Positions 1 through 12,038 are shown, counted from the first letter of the stretch. The stretch is DNA of 64,000 nt from Paracentrotus lividus (GCA_940671915.1 CALNVZ010000218.1:39307042-39371041); one strand, 5' to 3'. Numbers and translations are program-made. Notes: a model not told the origin generated them from the sequence alone.

Positions 1-169
1 TTTCCATACCCTTTACAAAAGTGAACGCTGCTCATTCATGCATAACTTATTTTCGGACTTTTTGGTGTCATATGAAAGTTGGAATAATGAGCTTTCCATA
101 CATGTAAATTTCATTACCTAAAATCATATATTCTTTATTTGGCAGCCATTTCAAAAGTGTATAGTTCTT

Positions 170-1690
170 TTTGGGACGCACTGTATATCGAACAGCACTT
201 TCCGCAACGTACTGTAAAGCTGCATCATAACGACAAACAATGGGTGATCGACACCTTCCATTAAATCGTTGATCACTAAGCGACAACGAGCCTTCAAAAA
301 AGGGCTCAAACATCTGTGGAAACAACTTCGCAATAAGACCAGCAGAGAAATCCGTAAAGCTAAGAAACAGTTCTACACCAACAAGGTACAAAGACTCAAG
401 AAATCCTCACCGGCAGAGTGGTTTAAACACATCCGAGTAATGTCGGGTAAAACCTCGACCATAACAATCTCCATCCCAACAGTTGAATCCAATGATCACA
501 AAGCCATTGCTGATGCAGTATGTAATCACTTTACTTCTATTGTGGGTGATCTTCTTCCACTTGACAGATCATCCTTATACCTGCATACTTACCTCCGGCG
601 CAACCCCAACGTGTCCAGGTACTCTTCGAGCTGAGCGGCCATGTCAAGCAACGGAAGTCGTGTGGGCCAGATATGGAATTTCAGCTAGATTCATCAAGCT
701 GTTCTCCCTTGAACTCGCCACTCCCTTAGCACATGTCATCAACAGTTCATATCATGACCTGGTGGTTCCTCTTGAATGGAAGCGAGCACATGTCATTCCC
801 ATCCCCAAGTCTTCGCCAGCTACAATCGACAACGTTCGCCCAATAGCACTGACGGACCACTTTGCGAAGATAGCAGAACATTTTGTAGCTCGTGAGACAC
901 TTCGTATGATGCGGCCCAAACTTGACCCTGCCCAATATGGCAATCTCCAGGGTGTAGCTACGACCCACTGCCTAATTGTGGACGCCATCAACAATGTACA
1001 TAGCCAAGTTGAGAAGTCGGGTACCATGCATGTCGACAAGCCTCCTGACCGACTTCTCAAAGGCGTTCGATCTATAGTCAATCACTCCACGGCTATTAGG
1101 AAGCTCATTAACATGGAAGTGGCACCTTCACTAGTTGCTTGGATTGCAGACTTCATTTGTGATCGCCAGCAACAGGTCAAGTACAGGGGCCACCTGTCTG
1201 AATCCCTCCTGCACCACTGCTTGGAATCCCGCAGGGGACAAAACTTGGTCGTAGTGTTTTCAGCAATGATAAACGATTGCCTTGGACAAAGAGGGACCAC
1301 AGACTACAAACGACATCACGATGCTACAAGTACGTCGACGATTTGACACTGATCGAAGGTCGCAGAATTTCTTCACCCTTCACCTTCATGCGTCAGCCCT
1401 AGATAACCTGAATCAGTGGTGAAATCTAACGACATGCGTGTCTAAATGCCAAGAAATGTCTGACTATGGGCTGGAGGCAATCACCAAGCAACACACGAAA
1501 GCGATTAGGAGCGTATCCAAAAACGCGCCTGTTCGTATCATCATAGGCAGGAGCTATACCCACTTACTCAGAAGCTAGAGACCAGCTTAAAATCTACCAC
1601 ACTTAGCGACAGGAGGAAGGACCTCTGCGTATCCTTTCGCATCGACAATGCTTGACCCCTCCTCCCAAGCTCATCACTTGTCTACCTCCA
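170..1690 (+). pseudogene. Decayed LINE (jockey/CR1-like) reverse transcriptase fragment
   Basis: This is a broken copy of a non-LTR retrotransposon polymerase. An upstream linker reading TVKLHHNDKQW followed, after a frameshift, by PSIKSLITKRQRAFKKG is typical of the region between the endonuclease and reverse transcriptase. From about 680 the reading contains PLEWKRAHVIPIPKS, NVRPIALT and DPAQYGN, the conserved early reverse transcriptase blocks of jockey/CR1-type elements. The catalytic box KYVDDLTLIEGR lies at about 1328-1363, in a different frame from the preceding block. A C-terminal stretch with QKRAC and LSDRRKDLCVSF ends near 1650. At least three frame changes and several stops show it is dead. 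The 5' endonuclease and the true 3' end are not seen. The exact clade cannot be fixed by eye. Confidence 0.85.
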
Positions 1691-1921
1691 CTCCGAACAC
1701 ACAGCACCAATACAAAGAAGTTTTTTTTTTTTTACTGGTCGGCAAAATTTTTGAACTTGATGTGTAAGACAGAGAGGCATAGGAATAGCCTATTCCTTAC
1801 CTTACCCGCCTTTATAAACACCGAACTCTGGACATGCTGGTAAATGATTTTTTTTTTTTGTTGTTGACGTGATTTTTATAGATGTATTAAACCCCGCTTA
1901 CATAAAATGGAACTAAGATCA

Positions 1922-3968
1922 GTATTAATAAGGTTTTCCGAATCACTTTCATACCAATTATCATGTGAATCATTTTTAAGATCATTCAATTCACCAAGTT
2001 GGATCGTTTGGGCCAACCCTCCATTTAAAACTTACATTAAGTTCGCTTCAATTCATTTATTTATGCAATGATCTTTTTATATGTGCCAAGTCGCTTTTAA
2101 AAAGTAGCATAAGCGTTTAAGAATTTTCATTCAATTTCAATTTTTGCTTCGTTTGAGATTTGAATCCTTTGTTAAAGCATTTTTCGCAATCAGTCAATCT
2201 AAGTTAGACAAAGAACATTCAACCTTTAGAATTTGGGAATGTTTAATTTTTTTTTCGCTCGATCGAATTAGTTATCCGTGCAATACATTTAAGAAAAGAG
2301 TCGTTCACATTTTGAAACTTTTGCATAGATTATTAGAAATATGCACTTCAAATTCAATGGGGTGGCCTCGGACTTTCTTGGGTCATCAAATTCATTTACA
2401 AGGCAAGCATGTTAAAAATAAGTGCATTCTATTTAAGATTCATCGGTCAAGAAGACATGACATTAGATTAGGTTATCAAAACGGTTTACCATGACTTTGT
2501 TTACCCTGCAGCCATGGATAAGTCCCTCATAGCAACGAAAATAAATAGTGGATGCAAGACAAAAAAAGAAAGAACACTGGACAAGCACATATAATTTATT
2601 ATTGAAAGTAATACCAAACTTGTATGTACCCTTATTAAAAATCAAGCACTTGATTTTCACATAGACCTATTGTATGAAAGAAAATACTTATGAAAAACCC
2701 GTATATGCCCCTATAATATATATATATATATATTATATATATATATATTATGTAAAAGACAAATAAACAATAAACTGTAATGTACGAACTAAAATAAAAA
2801 ATCCATATGAAATGTGTTCTCTTTAATAGTGTCTTCGATACAGGACGTAAGATTAAAAGAAGAAACAAAGCAACAAAAAAAAAAAAAAAAAACATGTTTT
2901 TTTAATTAGATATATCAGATGCGAATAGAACAAAATACAAACACGAAAAATAGACAACAGCCTATAAATTTTAATGACCTTTTAAAACAATCAAGTGCCA
3001 ATTTTAACAGTGGCGGATTAGTTTATAGGGGCAAAATTTATATTCAGATTCTTATACAGTCGAATTTATTTTGCGTTACACTGGCCGAGCAAAAAGGAGC
3101 GGGGAGGTTGTGAGGAAGGGGTTTGGGTAGGTTTGAAGATATTTCGGCATTCGGTCACCCTCACAGTAATATTTCACCCGTGGTAGGGGGGGGGGGGTTA
3201 AGTCGGTCATCCATAATAATGTTTCCTGCTTTTTTTCTCTCTCTCTCTCTTTTTTTTTGTAAGTTTTGTTTGGGGATGTTTTACGTTGGGCGGCTCCGCA
3301 AAATACCAGATTTTAAGCACTTTTTTCTCAATTTTGGGCTCGGGTGAGGTGGGGGGGGGGGTCCAAGCTCGTCAGGCTCTTTTGAATCTCCCACAATGGA
3401 ATCGCGGATACGTTATAATGCCAGATAAAATCAAAGCTTAAAACATGATTTAAAAGATAAGCTAAATAATTATATTTGCGCATCAATGCTATGAAAATCT
3501 TGTATAATGCGAAAATATATAGAAATGAAGGGAAAACACAAAAAACATAAACGGATTTTAAACTGAATGGACGTTTCTTAAAATTGAGTTCCTCAAAATG
3601 AAATTGATTGCTCGAACAGGCTAATTGGGCTCCTAAAAACGCTGCCTCGTTAATTTGAATGAACATAATGCTAAATTGTACATACATTAATGAAGTCGTA
3701 TGCGCGTTTAAAGATCTTGTTTGCTGTATAAATAAAATTAAGTACGGGGAAAATAAGATTGAATGCAATACATGGAAATAGTTTTGCGCCAATTATGAAA
3801 TTAAATGCTCTTAAAATAAAGCTTCGTGACTATGAATGAACTTGATTCCTCGTATTGTAAAATTAAAATGCCGATATCGATCGGAAAAAGGTATCGCTTG
3901 AATTTGAATGAACCTTCTATAGGTTTGAATGACAAACCTATGAAATTGGGCGGGAAAACCTATATTAA
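1922..3968. mobile_element. TIR element B (about 2.0 kb, non-autonomous)
   Basis: The left end (TATTAATAAGGTTTTCC) and the right end (GGAAAACCTATATTAAT) are inverted copies, and degenerate similarity continues inward through CATTCAA/TTGAATG-rich sequence on both sides. ATTAAT at each edge may be part of the target duplication. No transposase is readable inside. The interior carries an AT microsatellite at about 2717-2752, poly-A and poly-G runs. The same terminal motif recurs at 4744-6327 and 33463-33661. Confidence 0.6.
2717..2752. repeat. (AT)n microsatellite
   Basis: A run of alternating AT with one short interruption. It lies inside the 1922-3968 element. Confidence 0.85.
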
Positions 3969-3998
3969 TAATGTTCATACATGTAATATCAATATATA

Positions 3999-4199
3999 TT
4001 ATATAAATAGTGCATGCTCTACGATGCAACATACTAGATTATGTGCACGACAAATACTAAATTATCCCAATTAAGGGCACATTTATTTCACCGAGGCCGT
4101 AGGCCGAGTTGAAACAGATGTGCACGAGGGATAATTTAGTATTTGGAGTTCACATAGTTAGTAATGTTGCATTAATAGAGCATGCACTATTTATTATAG
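3999..4199. mobile_element. MITE with about 70 bp terminal inverted repeats
   Basis: The left arm (AAATAGTGCATGCTCT through ACTAAATTATCCC) and the right arm (GGGATAATTTAGTA through AGAGCATGCACTATTT) are inverted copies of about 70 bp around a short centre containing GAGGCCGTAGGCCGAG. No coding capacity is present. Confidence 0.8.
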
Positions 4200-4279
4200 T
4201 AAATAGACCCCTAGATATTTGACATTGCCTAATCTGGTTTATCTTTGCCAATGTTTACCAAACTTTTGGTGCTAATTAA

Positions 4280-4519
4280 CTCTTTGCCTGCCAAATTCGA
4301 CTATAGTCACAATTGTACTTATTAACTATACAATCGTAATAATTCATTTTCTCTGTAATGGCTGGGCTAAAAGATCTGAAAATCTCTGATAATGATAGGG
4401 CCGGGTCTGAGGCTTAATTTCTCCTAGTTCATACTAAGCAAATATTGTTATACTATTTTAAATAATTAAAAAGAAAAGTCTTCTTTTTTATGCTTAAAAT
4501 CAATGTGGCGGGCAAAGAG
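4280..4519. mobile_element. piggyBac-like MITE flanked by TTAA
   Basis: TTAA at 4276-4279 and 4520-4523 flanks inverted termini CTCTTTGCCTGCCA and TGGCGGGCAAAGAG. A TTAA target duplication is the known signature of piggyBac-type transposition. The body is AT-rich and non-coding. Confidence 0.65.
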
Positions 4520-4627
4520 TTAAGCTATTGTGACGTATATTGTTGCTAAGCGTATCTATTGTTGTGCGCACCACTTTACTGTTATTACGCGCTAGTGCAA
4601 CAAAGCAATCGATATCGCCATTCACCG

Positions 4628-4686
4628 TTCAATATAACAAAAAAAAACGTTCAATATAACAAAAACCGTTCACTATAACAAAAACG
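4628..4686 (+). repeat. Three short direct repeats (GTTCA[A/C]TATAACAAAAA)
   Basis: Three consecutive units of about 20 bp differ mainly in the length of the A run. No function is apparent. Confidence 0.6.
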
Positions 4687-4743
4687 TGAATGACACGTGG
4701 CATCATTTCAACCAATCACAACTCTTAAAATACTACCACTATT

Positions 4744-6327
4744 TATAGGATTTCCCAGTCAGTTTCAGAAGTTCGTCGCTCCATTTGATAATCGGTTCAT
4801 TCAAGTTAGGACGATTTAGCTTTCAGTCGAATTTCCGGAGATCAGATTCCTTTTTCCAGCAATCAATTGCATGTTTCACTTGTTACAATTCCGATTAAGT
4901 GCACTATATACGTAAAACAGTCATTCAAATTAGCAGAGACGCTGTTATGATTGCCCAATACCGCCATAAGCAGCATTTAAATTCATTTCGAGTTTTCAAC
5001 TTACAGTAATTAGCATTCAAATTAGGGCTTGAATTTATAGCTGCAGGAAATGTTTTTGTTTTTAATCATATAATTTGTTTTCATCAAATGTTTGCGAGTT
5101 GGTATTAGCACTAATTGTGAATGAGTATGTACCTTATATTACGGTATGTATGACATATATTTTTTCCATTTATTAATCAATTCATGAAATGGTTTCTTTT
5201 TCACTACATTTTCTTTTTTGCTCGTGTAACACTTTATCTTGCATAATTACATAATCAACACCTAAAAACTCTTCCACATAACAAATGAATTCATGCACGT
5301 ATTTTATGGGGGGAGACAGACAGGGGGCGCCAAAAGAGGAGAAAGAGAAGTAAAAAAAAATGAAATAATAAAATTTAAAAAATAAAGAGAAAGGGAAAAA
5401 AGAGGGGGAAAGGGGAAGAAAGAAAGGGAAAACAGGGCGTCATATGGTCACCAATTCTATCTTAAATTTAGGGGGCGCCAAATCAACTTTTAACTAAGGG
5501 ACCGCCAAATAAACCTTAAACTTAGGGGCGCCATATTAATCTTAAATTAAGGGGGCCGCTTCGATCTTAAATATAGGGGGCGCAAAATTGATCTTGAATT
5601 TAGGGGCGCCACTCTGATCTTTAACTTAGGGGGCTCCAAGTTGACCTAAAACTTAAAGAATCTTAAATTTAGTAGGGCGCCACTTTGATCTTAAAATAGG
5701 GGTGCAAAATTGATCTATAAACCAGGGGCGTCAAAGTGACCTGAAAATTTTGGGGCGCCAAATCGACCTGAAGCTAAGGGGCGCCAGATTAACCTTAATC
5801 TTGGGCCGCCATAGTGATATTTTATATTTTATTCTAAAGTAATTAACCAGAGATAAAAAAAAAAAAAAGAATAGTCGTTTCATCACAACACTCAACAGTA
5901 TATACATTTTTAAAATGATGTAAAGCTCAATGAAAAGGAAATTTCATTTTTATTCTATTTTATTTATCTATTTATTCTAATGGAATAGATATAGAGCTCC
6001 AGAAAAAGAAATCGCTATCTTAAATGTTTAATCTAAAAGTAACCGAGAGTTTAAATTTGCCAAATTGTATATACCAACTTGGTTTAACCAATTTCAAAGT
6101 TGATTGCCTCAACGCGGATTTGAATGCGGGAAAGCACGCATTCCAGTAATTTACTAATTTGATTGCTTTTGAGGGGGATTTCGATTTGAAGGCTTTTAAT
6201 ACGAAAGCGAAGGAACTAAGTTGGAATTTGAATGATGAATTGGACGCTGTAGAAATATTTTGGGAATTTGAATGAACTGATTATCGAATGGAGTGACGAA
6301 CTTCCGAAACTGAGTGGGAAATCCTAT
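4744..6327. mobile_element. TIR element A (about 1.6 kb) carrying a minisatellite
   Basis: The left end TATAGGATTTCCCAGTCAG and its neighbouring GAAGTTCGTCGCTCCA recur inverted at 6230-6327 (GACGAACTTCCGAAACTGAG, GGGAAATCCTATA), giving TIRs of about 90 bp. CATTCAAATT/AATTTGAATG motifs are scattered inside both arms. The middle is a minisatellite (5455-5815) and AT-rich filler. No transposase frame is visible, so it would depend on another element for movement. Confidence 0.65.
5455..5815 (+). repeat. Degenerate GGGGCGCCAAATTGA minisatellite
   Basis: About a dozen units of roughly 27-31 bp follow the pattern GGGGCGCCAAAT-TGA-CTTAAACTTA with many substitutions. A stray related unit occurs near 8965-9005. 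The array is wholly inside element A. Confidence 0.75.
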
Positions 6328-6329
6328 AC

Positions 6330-6940
6330 TATATATATCAATTGAATGACAATGATGAACTTTAATTTTTTTGTATAATAGTCATTTCGTAATTCCCACA
6401 TAAATGCATATTAAATTCCACTGTAATCTGAAATTTGGAGAATATAGTTTTCGAACACTTACTAGATTGTATTTAATTTCTTTGTAAGATCATTTGTATT
6501 ATTCATTCTGACGCATTCCATCATTGAAATACAGTTCCCTTATTTTTCTTACAGGCAACTGCAGTTTGCCATCTTACTTCGTTTGTCAAATTGTATAACC
6601 ATTTTAATTATTATGCTCCCTATTATTTGAACACTGTTTAAGCACATGAGTCTTAATTTGTTTATGCTTACAATGTACTTTTAACAATACTCCATTCTTT
6701 TTTCTACAAACCCAAAAATTGACTTTTCCAAGTAATTTTGCAATTTCTTTGTTATTACCCGGGGGTTTTTTTTCCCAGCCTTTTCTATTATTTACCATAA
6801 TTGGTTCTTGTTCTTTCAGTCGACAACACTCAACTAATCCTTCAATTTCCAAATAGGCCAAAGTTTGCATTTTGAATTGATTTTCTTTTCAGGCTAAAAC
6901 TATGACTAATTATTAATTCTATAAGTTGAAGTTTTCAGAA
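6330..6940. other. Gene-free AT-rich stretch
   Basis: I see no splice-bounded coding segment or terminal repeats here. The 88-residue minus-strand open frame at 6604-6870 (including KPPGNNKEIAKLLGKVNFWVC) has a plausible composition, but no family I recognise and no repeat support. Confidence 0.4.
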
Positions 6941-6944
6941 ATTC

Positions 6945-7112
6945 AATAATTTTGTAATATTATATCTCCTTATATGTATATTTTATGATTGTGTATGTAT
7001 GATATATTAATCTTTGTTTTTTACCTTGTAAAAAAATTTTGTAATTCGGCCTTTGGCCGCGATGAAATTTTTCATGAATAAACCATTTCAAATCAAACCA
7101 AATCAAATCAAA
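6945..7112 (+). mobile_element. 3' tail of a retroelement
   Basis: The segment TTGTAATTCGGCCTTTGGC followed by GATGAAATTTTTCATGAATAAACC and an AAATC run resembles a LINE or SINE 3' end with its short terminal repeat. No coding part remains. A related GCCTTTGGCTG piece is at about 50690. Confidence 0.5.
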
Positions 7113-7304
7113 TCATCCAATTGGTCTACTAGGCGTTTGGTCCACATCCAATTGGTCCACTAGGCGTTTGGTCCACATCCAATTGGTCTACTAGGCGTTT
7201 GGTCCACATCCAATGGTCTATCTAGGCGTTTGGTCCACATTCAATTTGGTCTACTAGGCGTTTGGTCCACATCCAATTGGTCTACTAGGCGTTTGGTTCA
7301 CACC
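7113..7304 (+). repeat. 31-bp minisatellite, six units
   Basis: Six head-to-tail units of CCAATTGGTCTACTAGGCG plus TTTGGTCCACAT, with one or two changes each. The TTGGTC core resembles the subrepeats forming the arms of the foldback elements in ARL6 introns 1 and 3. Confidence 0.9.
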
Positions 7305-7334
7305 AAGTTTATGCATGTACTAAAGCCATAGGCT

Positions 7335-8172
7335 TCGGAACCGGGGGGGGTCGCAGCCCCCCAAAAAAATATTGGGGGGGGGCTCAGATATCGTTGAGCC
7401 CCCCCCCAAATATTTTTGATGCCGTACAGATATCGGCGATCGCCTTATTTGACACAGATAATATTAAACCCCAATATTTTAATCATTATTATTTTTTTTT
7501 TTTTTGGGGGGGAGGGACTCAGACATCATTAAGCCCCTCCCATAATCTTAAGGAGGCTGGGATATCAATGGGCTCCCACCATTTTTTTTTTTTTTTTTTT
7601 TTTTTTATAATAAAAACATATATTTCAGGTCATTTTAGCTGCCGCTGCGCGCTCGGACATCTTTTTTATTGTTTTTTAAATAGGAACATAGGACATACTA
7701 TCTAGATTGGAGCTCACCCATTGAGCCCCCCCCGATGCTTGAGGGGCTTCGATATTTTTAGCCCCCTTCTGCTCATAATTTGTTTGACACTCGTATTTCA
7801 GGTTTCTCTTGGCAATTTTTTTTTGCTCAAGCTGTTCTCTCGCTGCTGTTCGGATAGGATGTCTTCGGTTTAACTTTTTTTTCATAATAATGAAGGGGTC
7901 CCTAATAAACTGGTTGGGGCTCAAAAATTGAGCCCCCCCCTCCCTCCCCGACGCGATGTCTGGATGGGTCGATATCATGGAGCTCCCCTCTTTGCACCAA
8001 AGTTGTTTTTTAAACGCTCATGTATAAGTTCTCTTTTGACAACATTTTTTTAATTCAGATGTCTTTAAATTATTTTTAAAATGGGATAAGGGGGCATCCT
8101 ACTATATCTTGGTGGCTGAGCTACTGTGGGGGGGGGGGGACTTTGATATCATTGACCGGTCAGCCCCACCTA

Positions 8173-8203
<31 letters not shown>

Positions 8204-8830
8204 AAAATGCTCATATTTCAGGTCTCATATTACACGGATACATTATTAGAAAAGATGCCAAGCAAATCACTGTATACCTTGTCGCGGCATCAGGGGGCCG
8301 AACGAGCCCCCCACCCCCTGCTATTCGCAGCGCAAAAAGAGGAAAAGGAAAAAGAAAAGGAAAAGAAGGGAAATAGGAGAAAAAGATGAAAACAGGAGTA
8401 AAAAAAATAAAAAAATAAAAGTAAAGCCAGTCAATATATCTTCTTTTTTCTTTTTTTACCTGCCAAAAAAATTTTCATGAGGAATACAAAAAGTGCTTAC
8501 AATTTCAGCTATTGCACTGCGCTTGGATTGCTTTGTTTAGTTTAGGCCTATCCTGATCCTGTTCATGATTATAGGTACAGGCCAGGCCCCTGAAGGTCCG
8601 CCATCTTTGTTGTAGGTATGTCTATGGTACAGGCATTGCAGCTTGCGCTCTGCGCTCGACTATTTTGTTTGATGAGATATGTTTATTCTGTTTTTTAGCA
8701 CACAGCATTCAAAATATTAAGCTTTGTGGTCATATTATCAAAGATTTTCAGCTCGCGCATCGCGCTCGCATTGTTTAATGAGATAAATCTTTTCTTTATA
8801 AGCAAAGCCAAAAAAAAAGCACACTTTTCA
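7335..8830. repeat. Degenerate GATATCATTGAGCCCCC module repeat with poly-G/C and poly-T runs
   Basis: Modules of roughly 150-300 bp recur at about 7340-7440, 7510-7560, 7690-7800, 7910-7985 and 8100-8230. Each combines a G or C homopolymer, GATATCATTGAGCCCC-like sequence, and often ATATTTCAGGTC. From 8480 on, units with TTTCAGCT-GCGC-GCGCTCG follow. An ATT run is at 8176-8203 and a purine run at 8336-8420. The open frames here are compositional artefacts. Confidence 0.55.
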
Positions 8831-8939
8831 GGTTAATCGATAAAAAAAAATCCCTCCTCCCTTCACTGTACTATATGACATTTTGAAGCATGCAAAATTA
8901 TCTTATTAGAGGTAAAAACTGTAAATAAACAAACATGTA

Positions 8940-9120
8940 CGTATCCTGGGGGGGGGGGTTCGGTGCCCGCCAAATTAACATTAACTTAGGGGCACCAAAT
9001 TGAGCAAAAACATTTTTATACCGCAATTGAAACCTACGGCTTATGTATGACGGCCGAAGTTCCGAAAAAAAAATTTGCACCAACTCCCACACCCCCCCCC
9101 CTCACGTGGCCCCCACTTTA
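8940..9120. repeat. Poly-G/poly-C flanked remnant with one GGGGC[G/A]CCAAATTGA unit
   Basis: Homopolymer G at 8949-8959 and C at 9094-9102 bracket a single copy of the motif that forms the 5455-5815 array. No gene is visible. Confidence 0.5.
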
Positions 9121-9920
9121 AAATTTACCTGTTACTGATCGGGAACTGAATCTATTTCTTAACTGCAGACCCTGTAAGCGAACATAACAACATGGGTTTG
9201 TGCCTGCAAACTAGCTGTACTAGCGCAGCGCAGTATTTCGCTGGCATATCGCATAGCAACTAGCTACGGCTGCGGTTTCTTGTGCGTTGCTGTGACCTCT
9301 GAATGGCATATTTTTAGGTGAGATTGAGCGATTGGTTCATCCAGTCCCATGTGTAGACAATTGTGTGGTAAGAAAAAGTATTTCTCTAAAATAATCTAAC
9401 TCTTTGCTTTGCTTGGGCTCAAATAAGGGTAATGCAGCCATTAAAAGAGTCAAACAGAGGTCTAGAATAGATTATAAGTATGAATGGATGTCACTGTCAG
9501 ACTTCTAACTGTTATCTGTCTCGACTCTCATTGCCATGGCATTGGAATTTCTTTCAAAATTAGAATCTTAACTTAACATTAACTCACACAAGCACAAGCA
9601 ACTGAACCATCTGGGACTAATGTCTAATGACAAGACTCAGTAAGAAAACTTTCAGAAAACAAACTTAATTTTTCACTTTTTAAAATAACATTTTCACATA
9701 TCTTTCTTCAATAACTGAGTGGTCGGATGTTTCTTTCACTATCCCTGATGTTTTGAGTTTTCTTTCTTTCTTCTTGGAGGAAATATTACTTTTTTAAAGT
9801 CCACTTTCTGAAAATTTCCCCGCACGTTTTTGGGCGGGAAAGGGTAAAAAATAAGTGATGTTTCAATTTTTTTTTCTTCATGATTTTGATTTGAAATTTA
9901 TCCAAAACCTATTCACTGTA
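9121..9920. other. Upstream intergenic stretch, no gene recognised
   Basis: Composition is even, apart from T runs, and repeats are few. I see no coding segment bounded by splice sites. TTGCCATGGCA at about 9531 is palindromic but too short to interpret. Confidence 0.4.
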
Positions 9921-9921
9921 T

Positions 9922-10097
9922 AGCATTAACACACGCCCGAGCGTGCGTTAGCGGTGAATGCAGTGCACCGCGAGATAGCTTTGGATAGGGGTCGCGCTGC
10001 AACGAGCCGCAGGCGAGTGCAGCTGCGCCCCATCCGAAGCATCGAGCGATCACTGCATTTACGTTTAATTGCACAATACAGGGAAGTGTGTTAACGC
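9922..10097. mobile_element. Small TIR/hairpin element
   Basis: AGCATTAACACAC on the left and GTGTGTTAACGCT on the right are inverted with one mismatch. Further in, GAATGCAGTG pairs with CACTGCATTT, and GATAGGGGTCGCGCTGCA pairs imperfectly with TGCAGCTGCGCCCCATC. This is a MITE-like foldback of about 176 bp. Confidence 0.6.
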
Positions 10098-10131
10098 TTT
10101 TATAAAATTGCGACATTGCTCTCCTGCTCTA

Positions 10132-10214
10132 GTAGATCTTGAGTTACTTACCAAAAAAATTCCAAGGCCAAGGGATTATCCTTTGGAATTTTTGGTAAGT
10201 AGCTCAAGATCTAC
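10132..10214. repeat. Near-perfect 36-bp-arm hairpin
   Basis: The arm starting GTAGATCTTGAGTTACTTAC pairs with the downstream arm ending GTAAGTAGCTCAAGATCTAC, around a loop of about 12 nt (CCAAGGGATTAT). The shape could be a miniature foldback element or a hairpin RNA. Sequence alone does not decide. Confidence 0.8.
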
Positions 10215-10839
10215 ATCACGATCGTCATCCAAGAAAGGTAAACAAGACACGGAAAAGACCCGGATGTACTGTTATCACCTTTTTTGCGCCGCAAAATGCA
10301 CACTAGTGCTTTGCATCGAAAATTCAGCATGCACACGTGACGCGTTTTGACCAACCACGATGCGTAAAATCACAGAGCCATTTTATAATGTCTTATAATG
10401 ACATAGACATATGCTACTACTTAATTTTGGAGCTGAAAGTTATTGCAAAAAGGAGAAAAACCTCAGATAAAACAACATTGACAAGGTTGCAAAATTTTCA
10501 CCAAATATGGCAGTTTGGTCCACGAGGTCAATACTAAAGTATTGACATCGTATTATGAGTGCATTAACTTTGTCTTTAAGTTTAGAAGAGTATTAAACCG
10601 AGTGACAATACCAAGTGACCACCGAGGAGAACACAATAAAATTTAGACTTGTCACTTATTTTTTTGCTATGCTTTATTTCCATCCAAGGCATGCACCATT
10701 CGATTTGTTGAAGTTCCTATTTATATTTCTCTTCTTTATACTAAAAAGTATTTTAACAGTGGCTTTCTGTGGACAGGTTTTGTGAAGTCGAGTCTTGCAG
10801 TTTTTCTTGCGAAATGGTCCACGTTGGTTATGATTGACA

Positions 10840-11050
10840 GCACGCACGATAAAAGCGTTCTGTCGGGAAACGGCTGAATTGCGTTGTTCAGTTACGGTCA
10901 ACGCACTTCAGTCATCGCAACCAGGAGGCCGAGCTTCACGCGATAGCTAATCAGAGCGCCTAACAATGAAAATGCATTGTCCTCTGGCTCTGTACGTACG
11001 AGCTCGTAGACGTTTCTTTGTGCGAGGATAGTCATCCGCCTGGTATTAGT
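10840..11050 (+). promoter_or_regulatory. Possible ARL6 promoter / 5' non-coding exon region
   Basis: A local rise in GC and CpG lies about 1 kb upstream of the ARL6 start-codon exon. That exon begins at a good acceptor (11646/11647), so a non-coding first exon must lie upstream, and this is the most gene-like stretch available. GTCATCGCAAC at 10911-10921 resembles an RFX X-box, a site known to drive ciliary genes, but it is one base short of the consensus. Inference only. Confidence 0.3.
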
Positions 11051-11059
11051 ATGAAGGAA

Positions 11060-11520
11060 ATGCCTAAGTCTGCGCACCTCGATTTCAATAGAAAGTAAAC
11101 TATTATTTTAAGATTCATCAATGTTATTCCATTCTTCATATTCTAATGCTCAATGAAACAAAAAATTTCAAGAAATAATTTACAAGAACAATGTTGTTTT
11201 ACAATTTTTGGACGGGCTTGTCATTTTGTGTAGCAAAATTGAATAGTTCCCATGTCTGCGCACTAACTACTTTTGCACTCAAATCAAGCGCACGTAAGCT
11301 TTTGACTTTCACTTTTTGAGAATGGTTAAAATTTTCAGGGTAGCAAATAAAACTTGCTAAAAATCATTATTAATCAATCAATTATTTTAACAATATTTTG
11401 TATCAAAATGGATTCTTGAGGTTAAGATTAAAAGTTGATATTAGTTGGGTATTTTTTTTTTATCGAAATGGTGCATTTACATGTGTGCGCAGACATGGAC
11501 ACTGTGCAGACATAGGTCCT
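11060..11520. mobile_element. Degenerate inverted-repeat element with TGTCTGCGCAC motifs
   Basis: ATGCCTAAGTCTGCGCAC near 11060 and CCATGTCTGCGCAC near 11250 are repeated inverted as GTGCGCAGACATGG and GCAGACATAGGTCC near 11486-11518. The interior is AT-rich and non-coding. Confidence 0.4.
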
Positions 11521-11915
11521 CTTTAGTCTTACCATGTACATATTTCTTGACTGTTAACTGTGATTATCAGTGTGTTTAATTTTTTAATAAAAAAAATATT
11601 AAAAAATGAATGTAAAATCAGAATTATTTAATTTGTTTTTTTACAGAATGCCAAACCATCGTTAAAGGAACCGATCGGATCCTTGGAGTGACGATCTCGA
11701 GCATTGAAATAAGCAGGTTGGATTATTAGAGTAAATATCCTCAAACCAATCTCACTAGAGTGAAGATTCTCAGCGATCGGACATTGTTAAAAGAACAATG
11801 GAGTGTTGATGCTCAGTGAAAGGAAATTATTTACGTAACTAGATCTGATACTCAGCGTAACCTGCTCTGATCCTGCCTGTGTTGGAGTAGCCCTGGTGTG
11901 ACCCTGACTACCACA

Positions 11916-12038
11916 ATGGGCATCTTTGATATCTTTGCCAAGTTATTTGGAAGCAGTAAGAAGCAAGCTCAGGTTCTATGTGTGGGACTGGATAACAGTG
12001 GAAAGAGCACCATCATTAATCATCTCAAGCCTAATGAG
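11916..12038 (+). CDS. ARL6: ARL6 coding exon 1 (P-loop)
   Basis: Residues 1-41. The exon proper probably starts at 11647, after a T-rich tract ending in ACAG, so about 270 nt of 5' UTR precede the ATG. It ends GAG with donor GTTAGT, phase 0. Confidence 0.93.

Noticed and set aside
7113-7304. CRISPR-like repeat array
   Set aside because: Units are contiguous with no unique spacers, and the context is eukaryotic.
10911-10921. RFX X-box upstream of ARL6
   Set aside because: GTCATCGCAAC is one base short of the consensus half-site arrangement and such near matches are common. Mentioned only as a weak hint in the promoter entry.
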